DNA of 64,000 bases, taken from NCBI GenBank assembly GCA_012845835.1, contig JABAKD010000014.1:434001-498000 (forward strand). The letters are read 5' to 3'. Below the pieces are notes generated by a model. That model ran no database searches and was not told where the DNA came from. It saw only the letters and a list, made by a program, of their open reading frames with translations. Within the stretch, counting starts at the first letter, position 1, and each line of letters begins with the position of its first letter. Shown piece after piece: positions 30,208 through 40,695 of this stretch. The translations under genes and the position numbers were made by a program. This stretch comes from Undaria pinnatifida. Lineage: Eukaryota > Sar > Phaeophyceae > Laminariales > Alariaceae.

Positions 30208-30965
30208 GGGGGGGGAGGCGAGGGGGGGGGAAGGGGTAACAAATAGGCGGTATTCTGACATTGGAGTAGTGGAAGCCGGAAACTGGGGGGCGGCAGGGGG
30301 AGAGGGAGGAGGAGGAGGAGGAGGAGAAAGAGTAGGGGGTGGAATGGATCCACCAAAGAGGATGGGCGGGGGGGCTGATGGTTGTACTCCGGAGTATTAT
30401 TTTAAACCTTGTGTTCGGTCTACAGCGAAACAGCGGGGCAGTGGAGGCTGGAAGAGGGGAGGGGAAGAGGGAGAGGGGGGGGGTAGAATGAATCCACCGA
30501 GGAGTAGGAGGTTGCAAACGTGCTGCCGACAGAACAACGGGGGTGTACTAGAAGAAGAGAGGGGAGGTCTAACAAGGAGGCGGTATGGCATTGAGGCGGT
30601 GAAGGCCTTAAGAGGGTGTTGGAGGACGGAGCAGGGGGGGCAGGAGGAGGATGGGGGGGGGGGGTAGAATAGATCGGCCAAGGAGTTGGGGGGGGGGAGG
30701 GTCGGGGGTGCAAAAGTATTGCTGGCAGAAGAAAAGGGAGGGAGGGCTGATTTGGAGGCGTTCTTTTGTCATTGGGACAATGGAACTCCGAACAGGGGGG
30801 AGGGTTGGGTAGAATGGATCTGCCAACAAGTAGGGGGGGCGGGGGAGGGCAAAAATGTTACCGACGGAAGAAGGCGAGGAGGGGGGGAGGGGGGGGAGGA
30901 AGAGGGGTTGGGTAGAATGGACCTGCCAAGGAGTCGGAGGGGGGGGGTGGGGGGGGGCGTACGTG
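30085..30965 (+). repeat. G-rich minisatellite, about 120-135-bp unit, 6-7 copies
   Basis: Units carry GGCAGTGGAGGCCGGAA, GGGGGTAGAATGGACCCGCC AAGGAG and AAAGTATTGCCGACGGAAGA AG boxes, separated by G-runs. The first unit overlaps the last 40 codons of the channel; the rest is 3'. A hybrid copy at 30365-30440 includes unrelated sequence. Confidence 0.85.
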
Positions 30966-31099
30966 TTGCTGGCGGGACGCTTGGTACGATACGTTTTGTT
31001 TTTTGGCCATCCCATCTAAAATCTCGCTACCTGGAAGTATTCGATTTATATCGGAACGACGTCTACGCTATATTGTCGGAGGGCAATGATAATAACAAG

Positions 31100-31400
31100 A
31101 ATAGATCATAGATCTGTCATCATGGTATGTTTTTAACACGAGCTATATCATTCAGATCACCCGGCTCCCACCATTAAACATGATATATAGGCTGTACAGA
31201 TCATAGACAAGTGATCTGTCAGCCCCCAAAGACACAGATCGTGAATCGGGGTCCGGTCTGTGTGATACTAGTATAGATCCTATACCTACCTGTCGGTATG
31301 GTATGTTGTACATAATCTGTCAAGCCCATATCCAACTTTGGAAACTAGTATTACAGTAGATCAGTCAGATCATACATATCATACCGCAACATGATCCATA
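31100..31400 (-). repeat. Family G (GATCTGTG-rich) repeat
   Basis: ATAGATCATAGATCTGTC, CGGCTCCCACC and CACAGATCGTGAATCGGG words. Inverted relative to 23810. A shorter piece lies at 32680-32790. Confidence 0.5.
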
Positions 31401-31466
31401 CATATCCCTATGAATCTCTTCTCTCAGCCTTGCGCTCAGCGTTTTGAACCGCACCGCTCGCCGCAG

Positions 31467-31640
31467 GAACTGTATTTTGTCGCGATTTCTCCGGGGGCGT
31501 GCTCTCCGACCTCCGGTCCCCCGGGAGGGCCGGGCGCCCTGCCGGCGCCGACCTCGTGGGGACCTGTGCGGGCGACGGCAAGGTCGAGATCTACGACATG
31601 CTTCGCCCGCCCGGCTACAATACGCCGTCCACGTCTCGTG
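31467..31640 (+). CDS. Orphan exon-like segment, WD40-like
   Basis: A CGCCGCAG acceptor is followed, after two bases, by an open frame with almost exclusive G/C in third position. It reads TVFCRDFSGGVLSDLRSPG, then ADLVGTCAGDGKVEIYDMLR. The order hydrophobic-strand, D-G-K-V-x-(I/V)-(Y/W)-D resembles one WD40 blade (family knowledge). No neighbouring blades are found. The donor is unclear (a GTACAAG occurs at 31722). It may be an exon of an unresolved gene, a 3' part of the channel transcript, or a stranded duplicate. Confidence 0.4.
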
Positions 31641-32857
31641 GCGATGACAGATGCAGTGATGTCATGCACGTGTTATGTGTCAGCAAACATGGGAGACCTC
31701 TGCGAGTTTTTTTTGGGGGGGGTACAAGGCGTATAGCCTGCAACTCGGGACAACTGGGACGAGGGCTCAAGGCATGGGCCAATACAGCTGGTAATGCCAA
31801 CGGGGGTGTTGAGGCGTGGTACATGGCCCCTAAGATCCTGCTAGGCGTCTGCATGGGTGCAAGCTCGAAGTCCCTTTTTCACAACAACTGCTGTGCTGTG
31901 TTCCGGACATCAGTCGACCGACAATCGACAGTCCAGCGGTCAATCGAGAAAAATTGCGATTCCACCGATTCCACAGACATTTTGTTTATTGTATACGGGG
32001 TTGTGTTTTGTTGCTGTTCGTTGCTGTTTGCTTTTGGTGCAGGCAGATTGTCTCGAATGGAGTGAGTCACGCCTACGTATCGTGTGTCCTTTCACACCTC
32101 AATATGTGTACCTGTTGGTGAAAAAAAAACAGCTGTGCTGTTGTGCTTCGCGGTGCGGGACATAGCGCCCGCCCATGTCCCACTTTTTTTTAGATGTTGT
32201 CGCCCACCGCCCACCAGCTGCCACGACCATCGCCAGCACACTGCTGCGCACTACAGCAGCAGTAGTACTCTCCCACTCTTTCGCATCTTTCAACTGCCAA
32301 GCTTTCCTTATGGGCCCGCTGAGTCGGTCTCCGGCCAAGAGATCGAAGACAGCCGAGGTCGTGGAAAACATCAGCTGTCAGCTGTGAGCGTACTACTTTA
32401 TTTCCTGAAAGTCATCTTTGTTAACTGTGTGTGATACCTCGATCGCGCGTACTACGGAATGTGCAGTTTTTTAGATGGCGATGTACAATTTCTGGCGGTC
32501 TTCATACCAAACGAACTCGCCACATATAGAGAGCACTCTCAACCCTTGGCATTCAGGGCACTAAGAGTGACCTCCATATTTCACGACATCCATAGCCGCT
32601 ACTAATATTTTGGGCATCACGCCGGTCTGCGGCCGGCGGCCGTTCAGACCGCGGGCGAAGCCCCTTCCTTTGCAACCCATACAGATCATATACACCACGG
32701 ATCTGTGTTGCCCGAAAGACGCAGATCATGTACAGATCGTCCAGATAAGGATCTGATCTGTCGGATGTGTGGATTTTTGTTATGAGTGATCGACATTCGA
32801 GCTCATGCTGCATGTTGTCAGATGACCAACATAACAACAACGGCCAAGCCTACGGTA

Positions 32858-33325
32858 CGGGGGGGGGTACCCCTATCTTCACTAGGCAGGAGGGGTACCC
32901 CTATCTTCACTAGGTAGGGGAAATCCCCCTATCTTCGCTAGATAGGGAGGGGTACTCCTATCTTCACTAGGTATGGGGGGTGCCCCTATCTTCACTAGGT
33001 AGGGGAACCCCTCCTATCTTCACTAGGTAGGGGAACCCCCTCCATCTTCACCAGGAGGTAGGGAGGGGTACCCTTATCTTTACTAGGTGCGGGGGGGTAC
33101 CTCTATCTTCACTAGGCAGGGGGGGTACCCTATCGTCACTAGGTAGGGGGGGTTCCCCTATCTTCACTAGGTAGGGGGGGTGCCCCTATCTTCACTAGGT
33201 AGGGGGGGGGTACCCCTATCTTCACTAGGCAGGGGGGGTGCCCCTATCTTCACTAGGTAGGGGGGGTGCCCCTATCTTCACTAGGTAGGGAAACCTCCCC
33301 TACCTTCACTAGGTAGGGGTCTGAG
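32858..33325 (+). repeat. Minisatellite, 27-32-bp unit, about 15 copies
   Basis: Unit: GGGGGTACCCCTATCTTCAC TAGGTAG. The GGTACC/GGTGCC half is itself palindromic, so each unit can form a short hairpin. Confidence 0.95.
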
Positions 33326-33545
33326 GCAGCCGTGCGAGTGACTCTGTACCTCAGAGACAAAACATACACTATTAATAGGCGATTTCTTCGGTAGCTTGTC
33401 ATTTCCTTGCGGACTCATGTCGTCACACCAATACGGCGCGAAAAGTTTAGACTTCAAAGGAACACGGGGGATCACTCCTGCGACTGGTCCCGAGCTAGTA
33501 CTGCGAAAAAGCCGATAAAAGTGACTGACCCCTCCCTACCCTAGC
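33310..33545 (+). repeat. Palindromic-core repeat family P
   Basis: CTGAGGCAGCCGTGCGAGTG, then GTACCTCAGAGACAAAACA, TCGGTAGCTTGTCATTTCCT, TGCGGACTCATG and GGGGGATCACTCCTGCGACT. The core hairpin has decayed. Confidence 0.6.
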
Positions 33546-33965
33546 CTGGATCTCATTTAACGCGAACGTTTCGTGGGTCACCGACGTTGAAGCTTGCACT
33601 GCCATACACAATGTCAGACGGCGTACGTACATACTTCAAAGCATAACAATAGGAAGACGAAAGCCGGGGCAGACAAGCTGAATTCGGAGGCACTGGATTG
33701 GCAAGCAAGGCAGAGGCGGACAAGGTCGGACTGGTTGTCGGGCGGAGTCCGTCTGCTGTGTAGAACTCCTTGGTAGAGGAGTCGGCTGTGCGAGGGTCGT
33801 CGCTGCGGCCAGTGCTTCTGCGGAGCCCGTGCCGCCCTCGGTGGGTATGGCAACATCGCATGAGGAATCTGGATGCTATTGCTCTAAGAACACATATTTG
33901 ATTTCTGTCGGAACGGTACCTACGGTTCATTGTCGGAGGTCCAAACTAATACTCGGAGTATTTAT

Positions 33966-34030
33966 AATGGATGGATGGATGGATGGATGGATGGATGGAT
34001 GGATGGGTGGATGGATGGATGGATGGATGA

Positions 34031-34062
<32 letters not shown>

Positions 34063-34112
34063 ATAGATGGACGGATGGATGGATAGATGGATGGATGGAT
34101 GGATAGCTGAAT
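33966..34112 (+). repeat. (GGAT)n microsatellite
   Basis: ATGGATGG repeats for about 145 bp with TGGG, TGAA, GGAC and TAGA variants. Confidence 0.97.
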
Positions 34113-34245
34113 GGACCAACCAAGTAGCAAAGCACGGACAATGGTCGTGCTGGATGCAAACGGGGGGAAAACGTCAGTTTAATGAGGAGAATACACACAC
34201 AAGCACGCACCATTTTCCAGGCATCTGAGGACTGACCCTACGACA

Positions 34246-34480
34246 ACCCCTCTCAAAATTGGCGATTTTCTTCAACGAACGTTTCATGGTTGCTCGACAC
34301 GAGGAGGGATGCTACTAACAAAAAGCCTCCATGTATTTATTGTGTTAAAAGGTCTATCGAACGATGACGTCGGGGTTTCAACGGACACCATATTTCAGGA
34401 GATACGACCGAGCGCTGGTTTCAAAACCGGCGATTTCGTTAAAGAAATGTTGGGGGGGCTGCCGTAGAACGACCCTGAGG
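34246..34480 (+). repeat. Dispersed repeat family R
   Basis: AACGAACGTTTCATGGTTGC, CGATGACGTCGGGGTTTC, TTTCAGGAGATACGACCG and CTGCCGTAGAACGAC; matches 63295 closely. Confidence 0.8.
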
Positions 34481-34854
34481 AAATGATTGAGACACGCTGC
34501 TGTGTACGAGATGAAAGGGATGATCTCTACCAGAATACGTTTTTATTACACTTATTATCATCATTCTTGCCGAAAGACAATGTGCAGCGCGAGTTTCAAC
34601 GGTGATCGCTCATAACATTCCCCAAAGGAGACGTCCTCGGAACCAAAACGGCACCTATTCACAAGGTCTAACACTCTTCTATGTCTACTTGTCGCTTAAG
34701 CTTTACCAACAACAGTACAACATTTTTCGTCCTTGCTCCCTCCTTCTAAATACGTGCTCTTTTCATGCCCTACCTGGTTCGATTGGGTTCGGCTGGGTCA
34801 CATAGTTATAGTCAGGGCTAGGTTTGTGGTGAGGGGTGCAGTAGGGGGGTTTCC

Positions 34855-35030
34855 CATATACGGCGGTATCCCCATATAATGCGGTATCCCCATATAAGGC
34901 GGTATCCCCATATAAGGTGGTATTCCCATATAAGGCGGTATCCCCATATAAGGCGGTATCCTCATGTAAGGCGGTATCCCCATATAAGGCGGTATCCCCA
35001 TATAAGGCGGTACCCCGACATGAAGCGATC
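34855..35030 (+). repeat. Minisatellite, 18-bp unit, about 9 copies
   Basis: Unit GGTATCCCCATATAAGGC with small changes; likely a local expansion of a family K element (see 14400 and 50650). Confidence 0.95.
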
Positions 35031-35497
35031 AACATCGCTTGGCGCGACCGAGACATTGCGCTCAAAACGTGGACTGAATACGGCGGCTTCCCCCGATAAC
35101 GCGGCCATGTTGCTCTGGCACACCACCACCTTACCGGGGGACCCATCTACTGTATGTACATATAATCCGTTTCATGGGGGGGTGGAGCAAGGGCAACAGT
35201 AGGCGGACTAGATCGCGATATCAGGCCCAACGCAGGTGCAGGAAACTGGAGCTGCTACACGAGAAGAAGCAAAAGGGCAGCAAGTGGAGTGGAGCGGGTC
35301 GATGCTACTGCTAAGTCGGCAGTATAGGCACAAGAAATAGTCTCACCAAGATTTCGTGCTTATTATATAGGTTTCCCCCTGTTTTTCGTTTGTCCCTTGG
35401 CGTTTTCCTCTTTGCGGGATTGTTTGTAAGAGTGAGTGAATGAGTGATTGGTGCTCAACCTAAGGTCTTCATGCTGCGCATCTATTCTCCGATCGAA

Positions 35498-35498
35498 A

Positions 35499-35529
<31 letters not shown>

Positions 35530-35747
35530 AAGAAGAAGAAGACGAAGAAGAAGAAGAAGAAGAAGAAGAAGAAGAAGAAGAAGAAGAAGAAGAAGAACAA
35601 GAACAAGAACAAGAAGAAGAACAAGAAGAAGAAGAAGAAGAAGAAGAAGACGAAGAAAAAGAAGAAGAAGAAGAAGAAGAAGAAGAAGAAGAAGAAGAAG
35701 AAGAAGAAGAAGAAGAAGAAGAAGAAGAAGAAGAAAACGAAGAAAAA

Positions 35748-35778
<31 letters not shown>

Positions 35779-36203
35779 AAGAAGAAGAAGAAGAAGAAGA
35801 AGAAGAAGAAGAAGAAGAAGAAGAAGAAGAAGAAGAAGAAGAAGAAGAAGAAGAAGAAGAAGAAGAAGAAGAAGAAGAAGAAGAAGAAGAAGAAGAAGAA
35901 GAAGACGAAGAAAAAGAAGAAGAAGAAGAAGAAGAAGAAGAAGAAGAAGAAGACGAAGAAAAAGAAGAAGAAGAAGAAGAAGAAGAAGAAGAAGAAGAAG
36001 AAGAAGAAGAAGAAGAAGAAGAAGAAGAAGACGAAGAAAAAGAAGAAGAAGAAGAAGAAGAAGAAGAAGAAGAAGAAGAAGACGAAGAAAAAGAAGAAGA
36101 AGAAGAAGAAGAAGAAGAAGAAGAAGAAGAAGAAGAAGAAGAAGAAGAAGAAGAAGAAGAAGAAGAAGAAGAACAAGAAGAAGAAGAAGAAGAAGAAGAA
36201 GAA
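35498..36203 (+). repeat. (GAA)n polypurine tract, about 0.7 kb
   Basis: More than 200 GAA triplets with regular GACGAAGAAAAAG interruptions (35650, 35736 variant, 35905, 35952, 36030, 36082) and an AAC-rich patch at 35597-35630. The plus strand is almost purely purine over 700 bp. Long Arg, Lys or Ser open frames here are artefacts. Confidence 0.98.
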
Positions 36204-36454
36204 TAGCGGACGGATCTGGACGGCATGCGTGCTGCACTATTTTCGTGACTCCCGTTCGTTCAACATAACATATTCATGCACTATTTTTTCCTGTATTTTC
36301 GTCACAGCTTGGGTTGGGGATCGTTCTTGGGGTTGGACTTCTGTCTGCTTGTTGTAACCACGTGCAGCGCCAATAATGTAAATGTTCAAAGAGATTTCGG
36401 CACATCATAACAGTGAGTGGTAGTGTGCTAATCGCAGGTAGGTGAGGCATCTAT

Positions 36455-36720
36455 CTGCTACGAGAACCCCGATATTTTCGCTGTAAATTGTGGTTAGCGC
36501 AGCAACAATAAATGCAATAAAATGTTTGGGCCATAATGAATACGGCGGAAACGCCCCCTCTTTACCGCCCCCTCAACCATTTTTATTATTCGCTAATTGT
36601 GACAACGCAGCAGCAACACGTGATCATGATGGCGGAAACGCCTTCCCTTTTCCGGCGCCACAACCAGTTTATTGTAAATTGCCGACAACGCCGCAGCAAC
36701 GCAGCAACAACAACAACATG
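36455..36720 (+). repeat. Three-copy degenerate tandem repeat, about 85 bp
   Basis: ACGGCGGAAACGCC and GATGGCGGAAACGCC boxes alternate with TTATTCGCTAATTGTGACAA and TTATTGTAAATTGCCGACAA, and with GCAGCAACA. Confidence 0.6.
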
Positions 36721-36760
36721 CGCTTCGATCTTTTTCTTGTAAAAAATGTGGTGTCTGCAG

Positions 36761-36822
36761 GAGATGCCACACCTGGACACAGCCACCGCGATAGCTCTAT
36801 TGCAAGTTTTGTCAACTACCAG
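36761..36822 (+). CDS. Possible short exon
   Basis: GTGTCTGCAG|GAG and CCAG|GTACCTGG bound 62 nt that read EMPHLDTATAIALLQVLSTT, then two bases. The splice context is good and the peptide is helix-like. No family is recognised. Its phase (0 in, 2 out) does not match gene 2, so its gene is unknown. Confidence 0.25.
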
Positions 36823-37719
36823 GTACCTGGTATACCAAAATCAGCCCTTTCTTCCCTCGATGACTCGCGTCGAATTCAACAACAAGCGGTGAGCACCGCT
36901 ATGTTATCGGACGGTGTGTTTGGCCCCCAACCATTGTACCGCCGCAACGAAGACCCCACGCTACCTTCAAGTGGATTGATTGTCCCCTTGAAAACGTAGG
37001 ACAACCCCTTCAGAAGGGGCTACCCCTTGCCCCACCCTTCAGAAACCCACCAACGACATGGGGGACGACATGGGGGACGTTTTACTTGGAATCAAATTGC
37101 GATGACGCGTGCATCGTACGACGGAAGTATTAAAGGTATACCCCTTGTCGGCTGAAACCTTTTATAGTCAATGACGGTGCTCTCCTTAGCCCACATTGAT
37201 GGCATCGTCGGAATATCCTTATTATATCCTTTTCGCAATATTATCTTCAGATTAGTATTGCACCAACAACGGGTTTTGGGTACATTTTACTTGCAACTAT
37301 TATATTAATAGTGTGGGATGATTGTTGCAAGTACGGTAGAGGTTTGCCAACCATTGTTGTGTTTTTTTATGAGGTTCTCCTCAATCTGGGAGCTTAAGAC
37401 CTCTCCAAAGAAAAAAAACTGTTTTTTTTATGAAAAACAAAACGTGTTCCCTCCAAAAAAAACTGTTTTTTTTTTTCCCAAAAAAAACTGTCCCCGAAAA
37501 AAAAAAAAACATGGGCCGACGAAGGCACACAGCGAGAATCGCAGCACAAAAATGGCCTATGATTTTTTTTTCTTTTCCGACGATTTTGGATCAATGAGCC
37601 TCGTCATTCAGAAAAACAGTGTTTTCGCCAAAAAAAGGTATACCTTAATAGCTCTTTCTTAGCACGTGCCCCAAGCTACAGAGGTAGCACTTTTTTGGCT
37701 GAATATCGTTTTCTGAGTG

Positions 37720-38010
37720 AGTGTGCTCCTTAACCCCTTTAGAGCCCCCGAACCCCTCCCTATACTAACTTCAAGTAAATTTGTCACCCGATAAGGATTT
37801 CCAGTTGTGAAGGCGTTTACCCCCTTTAGAGCCCCAAAATCCCTCCCTATACGAGTACTAACTTCAAGTAAATTTGTCCCCAGATAAGGATTTTCAGTTG
37901 TGAAGGCGTTACCCCTTTTGGAGCCTCAAAGTCCCTCCCTACACCAACTTCAAGTAAATTTGTAAAAAAATAGGGTTTCCAGTTGTAAAGGCGTTAACCC
38001 TCCTTAACCT
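37720..38010 (+). repeat. Family M short repeats, three in tandem
   Basis: ACCCCTTTAGAGCCCCCGAA, CCTCCCTATACTAACTTCAA and TTTCCAGTTGTGAAGGCGTT recur at about 37732, 37825 and 37910. Confidence 0.85.
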
Positions 38011-38129
38011 CTTAATAGTATCGTCGGAAAAAAAAAAAAAAAACTTCCCTTTTTCGCGGCATTATCTTCAGATTGCACCAAAGATTTTGGGGGGGACATT
38101 GTACTCGTGGAACTAGTGTGGGATGACGC

Positions 38130-38700
38130 ACGCTACGACGGAAGTAAGTAAGACATACCTCTTTTTAGCTGAACATCGTTGTCCGAGTGAGGGTGCTCTT
38201 CAACCCTCCCTAACCTCTTACTATTAATATTAACAGTATCAACAACATCGTCGGAAAAAAATCTTCTATTCATATTCGCATTATTATCCGTAAGATGGTG
38301 TTATAAGGCTTACTTTTGGGTAAGCTATTGGTTAACTTTTCGCAAGTAAGTGGTAAAACGGACTAATACCCCTCTAATACCTTAACAAATGGCGTCGACG
38401 GCAGGACCTTTTTTTTTTGTAGTCGTGGGTTCAAATCCCGCCATCCACCATAATATTATTTTTCAGGCTTTCCCCATGTATGTATGTATGTCGAACAATT
38501 GCACCAACGGTTCAGGGAACATTTTACTTGGAATTAATTTAGTGCTTGCGATATGACGCGTGCTACTTGCTACCACACACAGGGATATCCGGGTATATAC
38601 CACTTTTCGGCTGGAACTTTTTTTTTTATTGACGGTGCTCCTTAAGCCGCAAGCAACCCTTGGAATACCATTCTTGTTTTTTTTCGGTTGATACATACCG
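38130..38700 (+). mobile_element. tRNA-like SINE-B with flanking family H sequence
   Basis: TTATAAGGCTTACTTTTGGG opens the SINE at 38306. An A-box-like GCAAGTAAGTGGTAAAACGG follows, and it ends GGGTTCAAATCCCGCCATCC at 38426-38447, a T-arm/B-box. Two better copies lie at 51883. Family H (GTGCTACGACGGAAG... TTTTTAGCTGAACATCG) flanks it on both sides. Confidence 0.55.
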
Positions 38701-39569
38701 GTAATGAATTTGTAAACCTAGACCATGGGTATCTAGCACCCCTCCCTCCCCTCCCCGCCCCGCCCCATCAAATCGGTTGTTTGGGTGGGGTACAGAGCTA
38801 GCTCCTCAAGCAACCGCCCTTAGAAGGGAAAAAAAGTGGAGCACCTCTGCCATCCTAACGTTCATGTGTGGGATTGAGGATCGAGTTTTGCTCTTCTCGG
38901 TAGCCCTTTTCCATCTCCTAAAATGTTATCCTAGTCTACAAGGTCCATTTGTTTTGGGTCTCCATGCCGGTACATGTAGTGCGGTGCTAAAAAGGTTTTT
39001 CATAGAACTGCACCCACGTGCTGCGGAGACATTCTACGTGGGATTGGTGTGGGCTACTTCTTGCACATCTAAAAGGATAAACAAACTGCTCCCTCGCGTA
39101 CATGCAGTTGCATCATGTCACAGCTAGCTGGTTTCTTCTAAGTTGAAGGCCGATGCTACAGGCAGACTGGGAGCGGGGGCATTTTTGCCTGTTACGGTGG
39201 TATACACAATTCAGGGCGAGGGGAGGAAAGCTGGACAACGCTGGCTCTCTGTTGACGTCATCGCCCCTTTTTGTGCACGAGAAAGAGAATCATGAGGGTG
39301 AGGGGGACGGGGAGTCAGCCGTGATCACTGAGCATTCATATTGCAGAAATGTAATGCGTATTACCTGAATGTGCACGGTACACAGTGATAATATCTAGTT
39401 GTATCTGAATAGTACAGAAGAAGAGGGAAAGTATGTCCGGGCTGGATGTGATAACGTGGGCTCTCTCAAAATGAACTTTTAGCATAATAAAGACTCCCGA
39501 ATGTATAACATTGCTACTGCTATGACGACGACGACTACTACTACTACTACTACTACTACTACGACTACC

Positions 39570-39640
39570 ATACTCATTTGGTGCCTGCCTTAATCGTTTG
39601 ACCATTGACCGCACATCCTTTTCGAGGCATAAATAGTACC
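39570..39640 (-). mobile_element. LINE 3' end, short inverted copy
   Basis: CTCATTTGGTGCCTGCCTTA ATCGTTTGACCATTGACC is the reverse complement of the LINE end at 16510-16570; the poly(C) tail is absent. It adjoins a (CTA)n tract at 39535-39560. Confidence 0.55.
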
Positions 39641-39774
39641 TTTCCTACTCCTAATAGAGAGGGAGGGGCCATCATGCACTATCTATTAGGGTTGGTTTGG
39701 TTCGTTTTTGTGACGGGGCTGTGTCTGTGCCTGTCGTGTTTCTAGGCCTAATGTGTCATGGGGTACGAGGGAGG

Positions 39775-39864
39775 AAGGGGGAGGGCGTGCGGAGGGGGGG
39801 GAGGTGCCGGGGGGGGGGGGGGTGAGGGTGTGTGGAGGGGAGGCGGTCCCAGGGGGGAGGGAGT

Positions 39865-39900
<36 letters not shown>

Positions 39901-39925
39901 GCGGGGGGGGGGGGGGGGGGGGGTG
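39775..39925 (+). repeat. G-homopolymer-rich tract
   Basis: About 150 nt with G-runs of up to about 30. Strong G-quadruplex potential; also likely assembly-sensitive. Confidence 0.85.
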
Positions 39926-39976
39926 GAAGAGAAAAGTCATCATGCCCCTCTAGTTCATCCCACCCGGACTCCATAG

Positions 39977-40036
39977 GCGAAGAACAAGCGAGAGTTGGAG
40001 GAGAAGGTGGCGAAGGGGCTGGAGGATTTTTTAAAG
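39977..40036 (+). CDS. Possible coiled-coil exon
   Basis: CTCCATAG|GCG and AAAG|GTGAGG bound exactly 20 codons, phase 0/0. The peptide contains RELEEKVAKGLEDFLK, amphipathic and with G/C-rich third positions. A longer related segment lies at 40557. It may be an upstream exon of gene 2 or part of another gene. Confidence 0.4.
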
Positions 40037-40254
40037 GTGAGGCTCTCGTAGAAGGAAAACGAAGAAATCGGGGTTCATATACTACCATTACTCCTGGTAT
40101 TACTGTTCCTACTTCTATTACCAATGCTACTGCTACTACTACTACGGGTACTACGGGTACGAAAGGAAAGGGGGGGGAGTTCATCATGCATTTGCTTTGC
40201 TTTCCGCTAGCTCCAGTGGCGGCGGTGTCCGTATTTTTCAGGCCTAATATGAGA

Positions 40255-40365
40255 TGAGCGCGGGGGGGGGGGGGGGGTACGGGGAGGGAGGGCGTACTCA
40301 CTTGTTGTTTGCTTTAGTCAATTGACCAGTGATCGCGCATCTCTTTCGAGACGGAGCGCAGGTAG
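40255..40365 (-). mobile_element. LINE 3' end, inverted, poly(C)-tailed
   Basis: A G-run leads into GGCGTACTCACTTGTTGTTT, AGTCAATTGACCAGTGATCG and TCTCTTTCGAGACGGAG, the reverse complement of the LINE end at 22450-22540. Confidence 0.65.
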
Positions 40366-40556
40366 GTAGGGGGGGGGGGGGGGGGGAGGTCGCTATCCTC
40401 TCTATCACATCCCACCCCACCCCCGGGGGGGGGGACCCTTACCCACGGGGGGGGCGGGGGGGGGGGATAAGGGGGGGGATAATCATCGTGTCGGGAGAGG
40501 AGGGTCGAAGAGAAATCAGTACCCTCTCTATAACACCCGATCCCACACCCCTGCAG

Positions 40557-40695
40557 GCGAAGGTCAAGCAACAGCTGGAGGAAGGAGGAGATGGCGCAGG
40601 GGATAGCGGAGCTGAACTCTTTCGCCATACGGCACAAATTCTCCCGCAGTCATCCCAAGCGATTTATTGTCCCCAAAAACGTCGGGTGCAGGTCT
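40557..40695 (+). pseudogene. Second, frameshifted copy of the coiled-coil exon
   Basis: After CCCCTGCAG, GCGAAGGTCAAGCAACAGCT GGAGGA aligns with the exon at 39977, giving AKVKQQLEE. The frame then breaks by one base inside GGAAGGAGG. The next frame reads EEMAQGIAELNSFAIRHK, then FSRSHPKRFIVPKNVG, with coding-like base use. The relic may preserve the longer ancestral exon of which 39977 keeps only the start. Confidence 0.45.

Noticed and set aside
32858..33325. CRISPR-like regular array
   Set aside because: Units are contiguous, without unique spacers, and the genome is eukaryotic: a minisatellite.
35363..36268. Long open frames of poly-Ser, poly-Arg, poly-Phe, poly-Leu
   Set aside because: They are translations of the GAA/TTC tract in different frames and have no other sequence content.
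36490..36999. 169-codon plus-strand open frame
   Set aside because: Most of it lies in a three-copy degenerate repeat, and base use is not like that of the exons. Only the 62-nt segment at 36761 is kept as a weak exon candidate, in another frame.
39756..40301. Pro-rich minus-strand frame
   Set aside because: Driven by G-runs on the plus strand; the segment at 39977 is better explained as a plus-strand exon.
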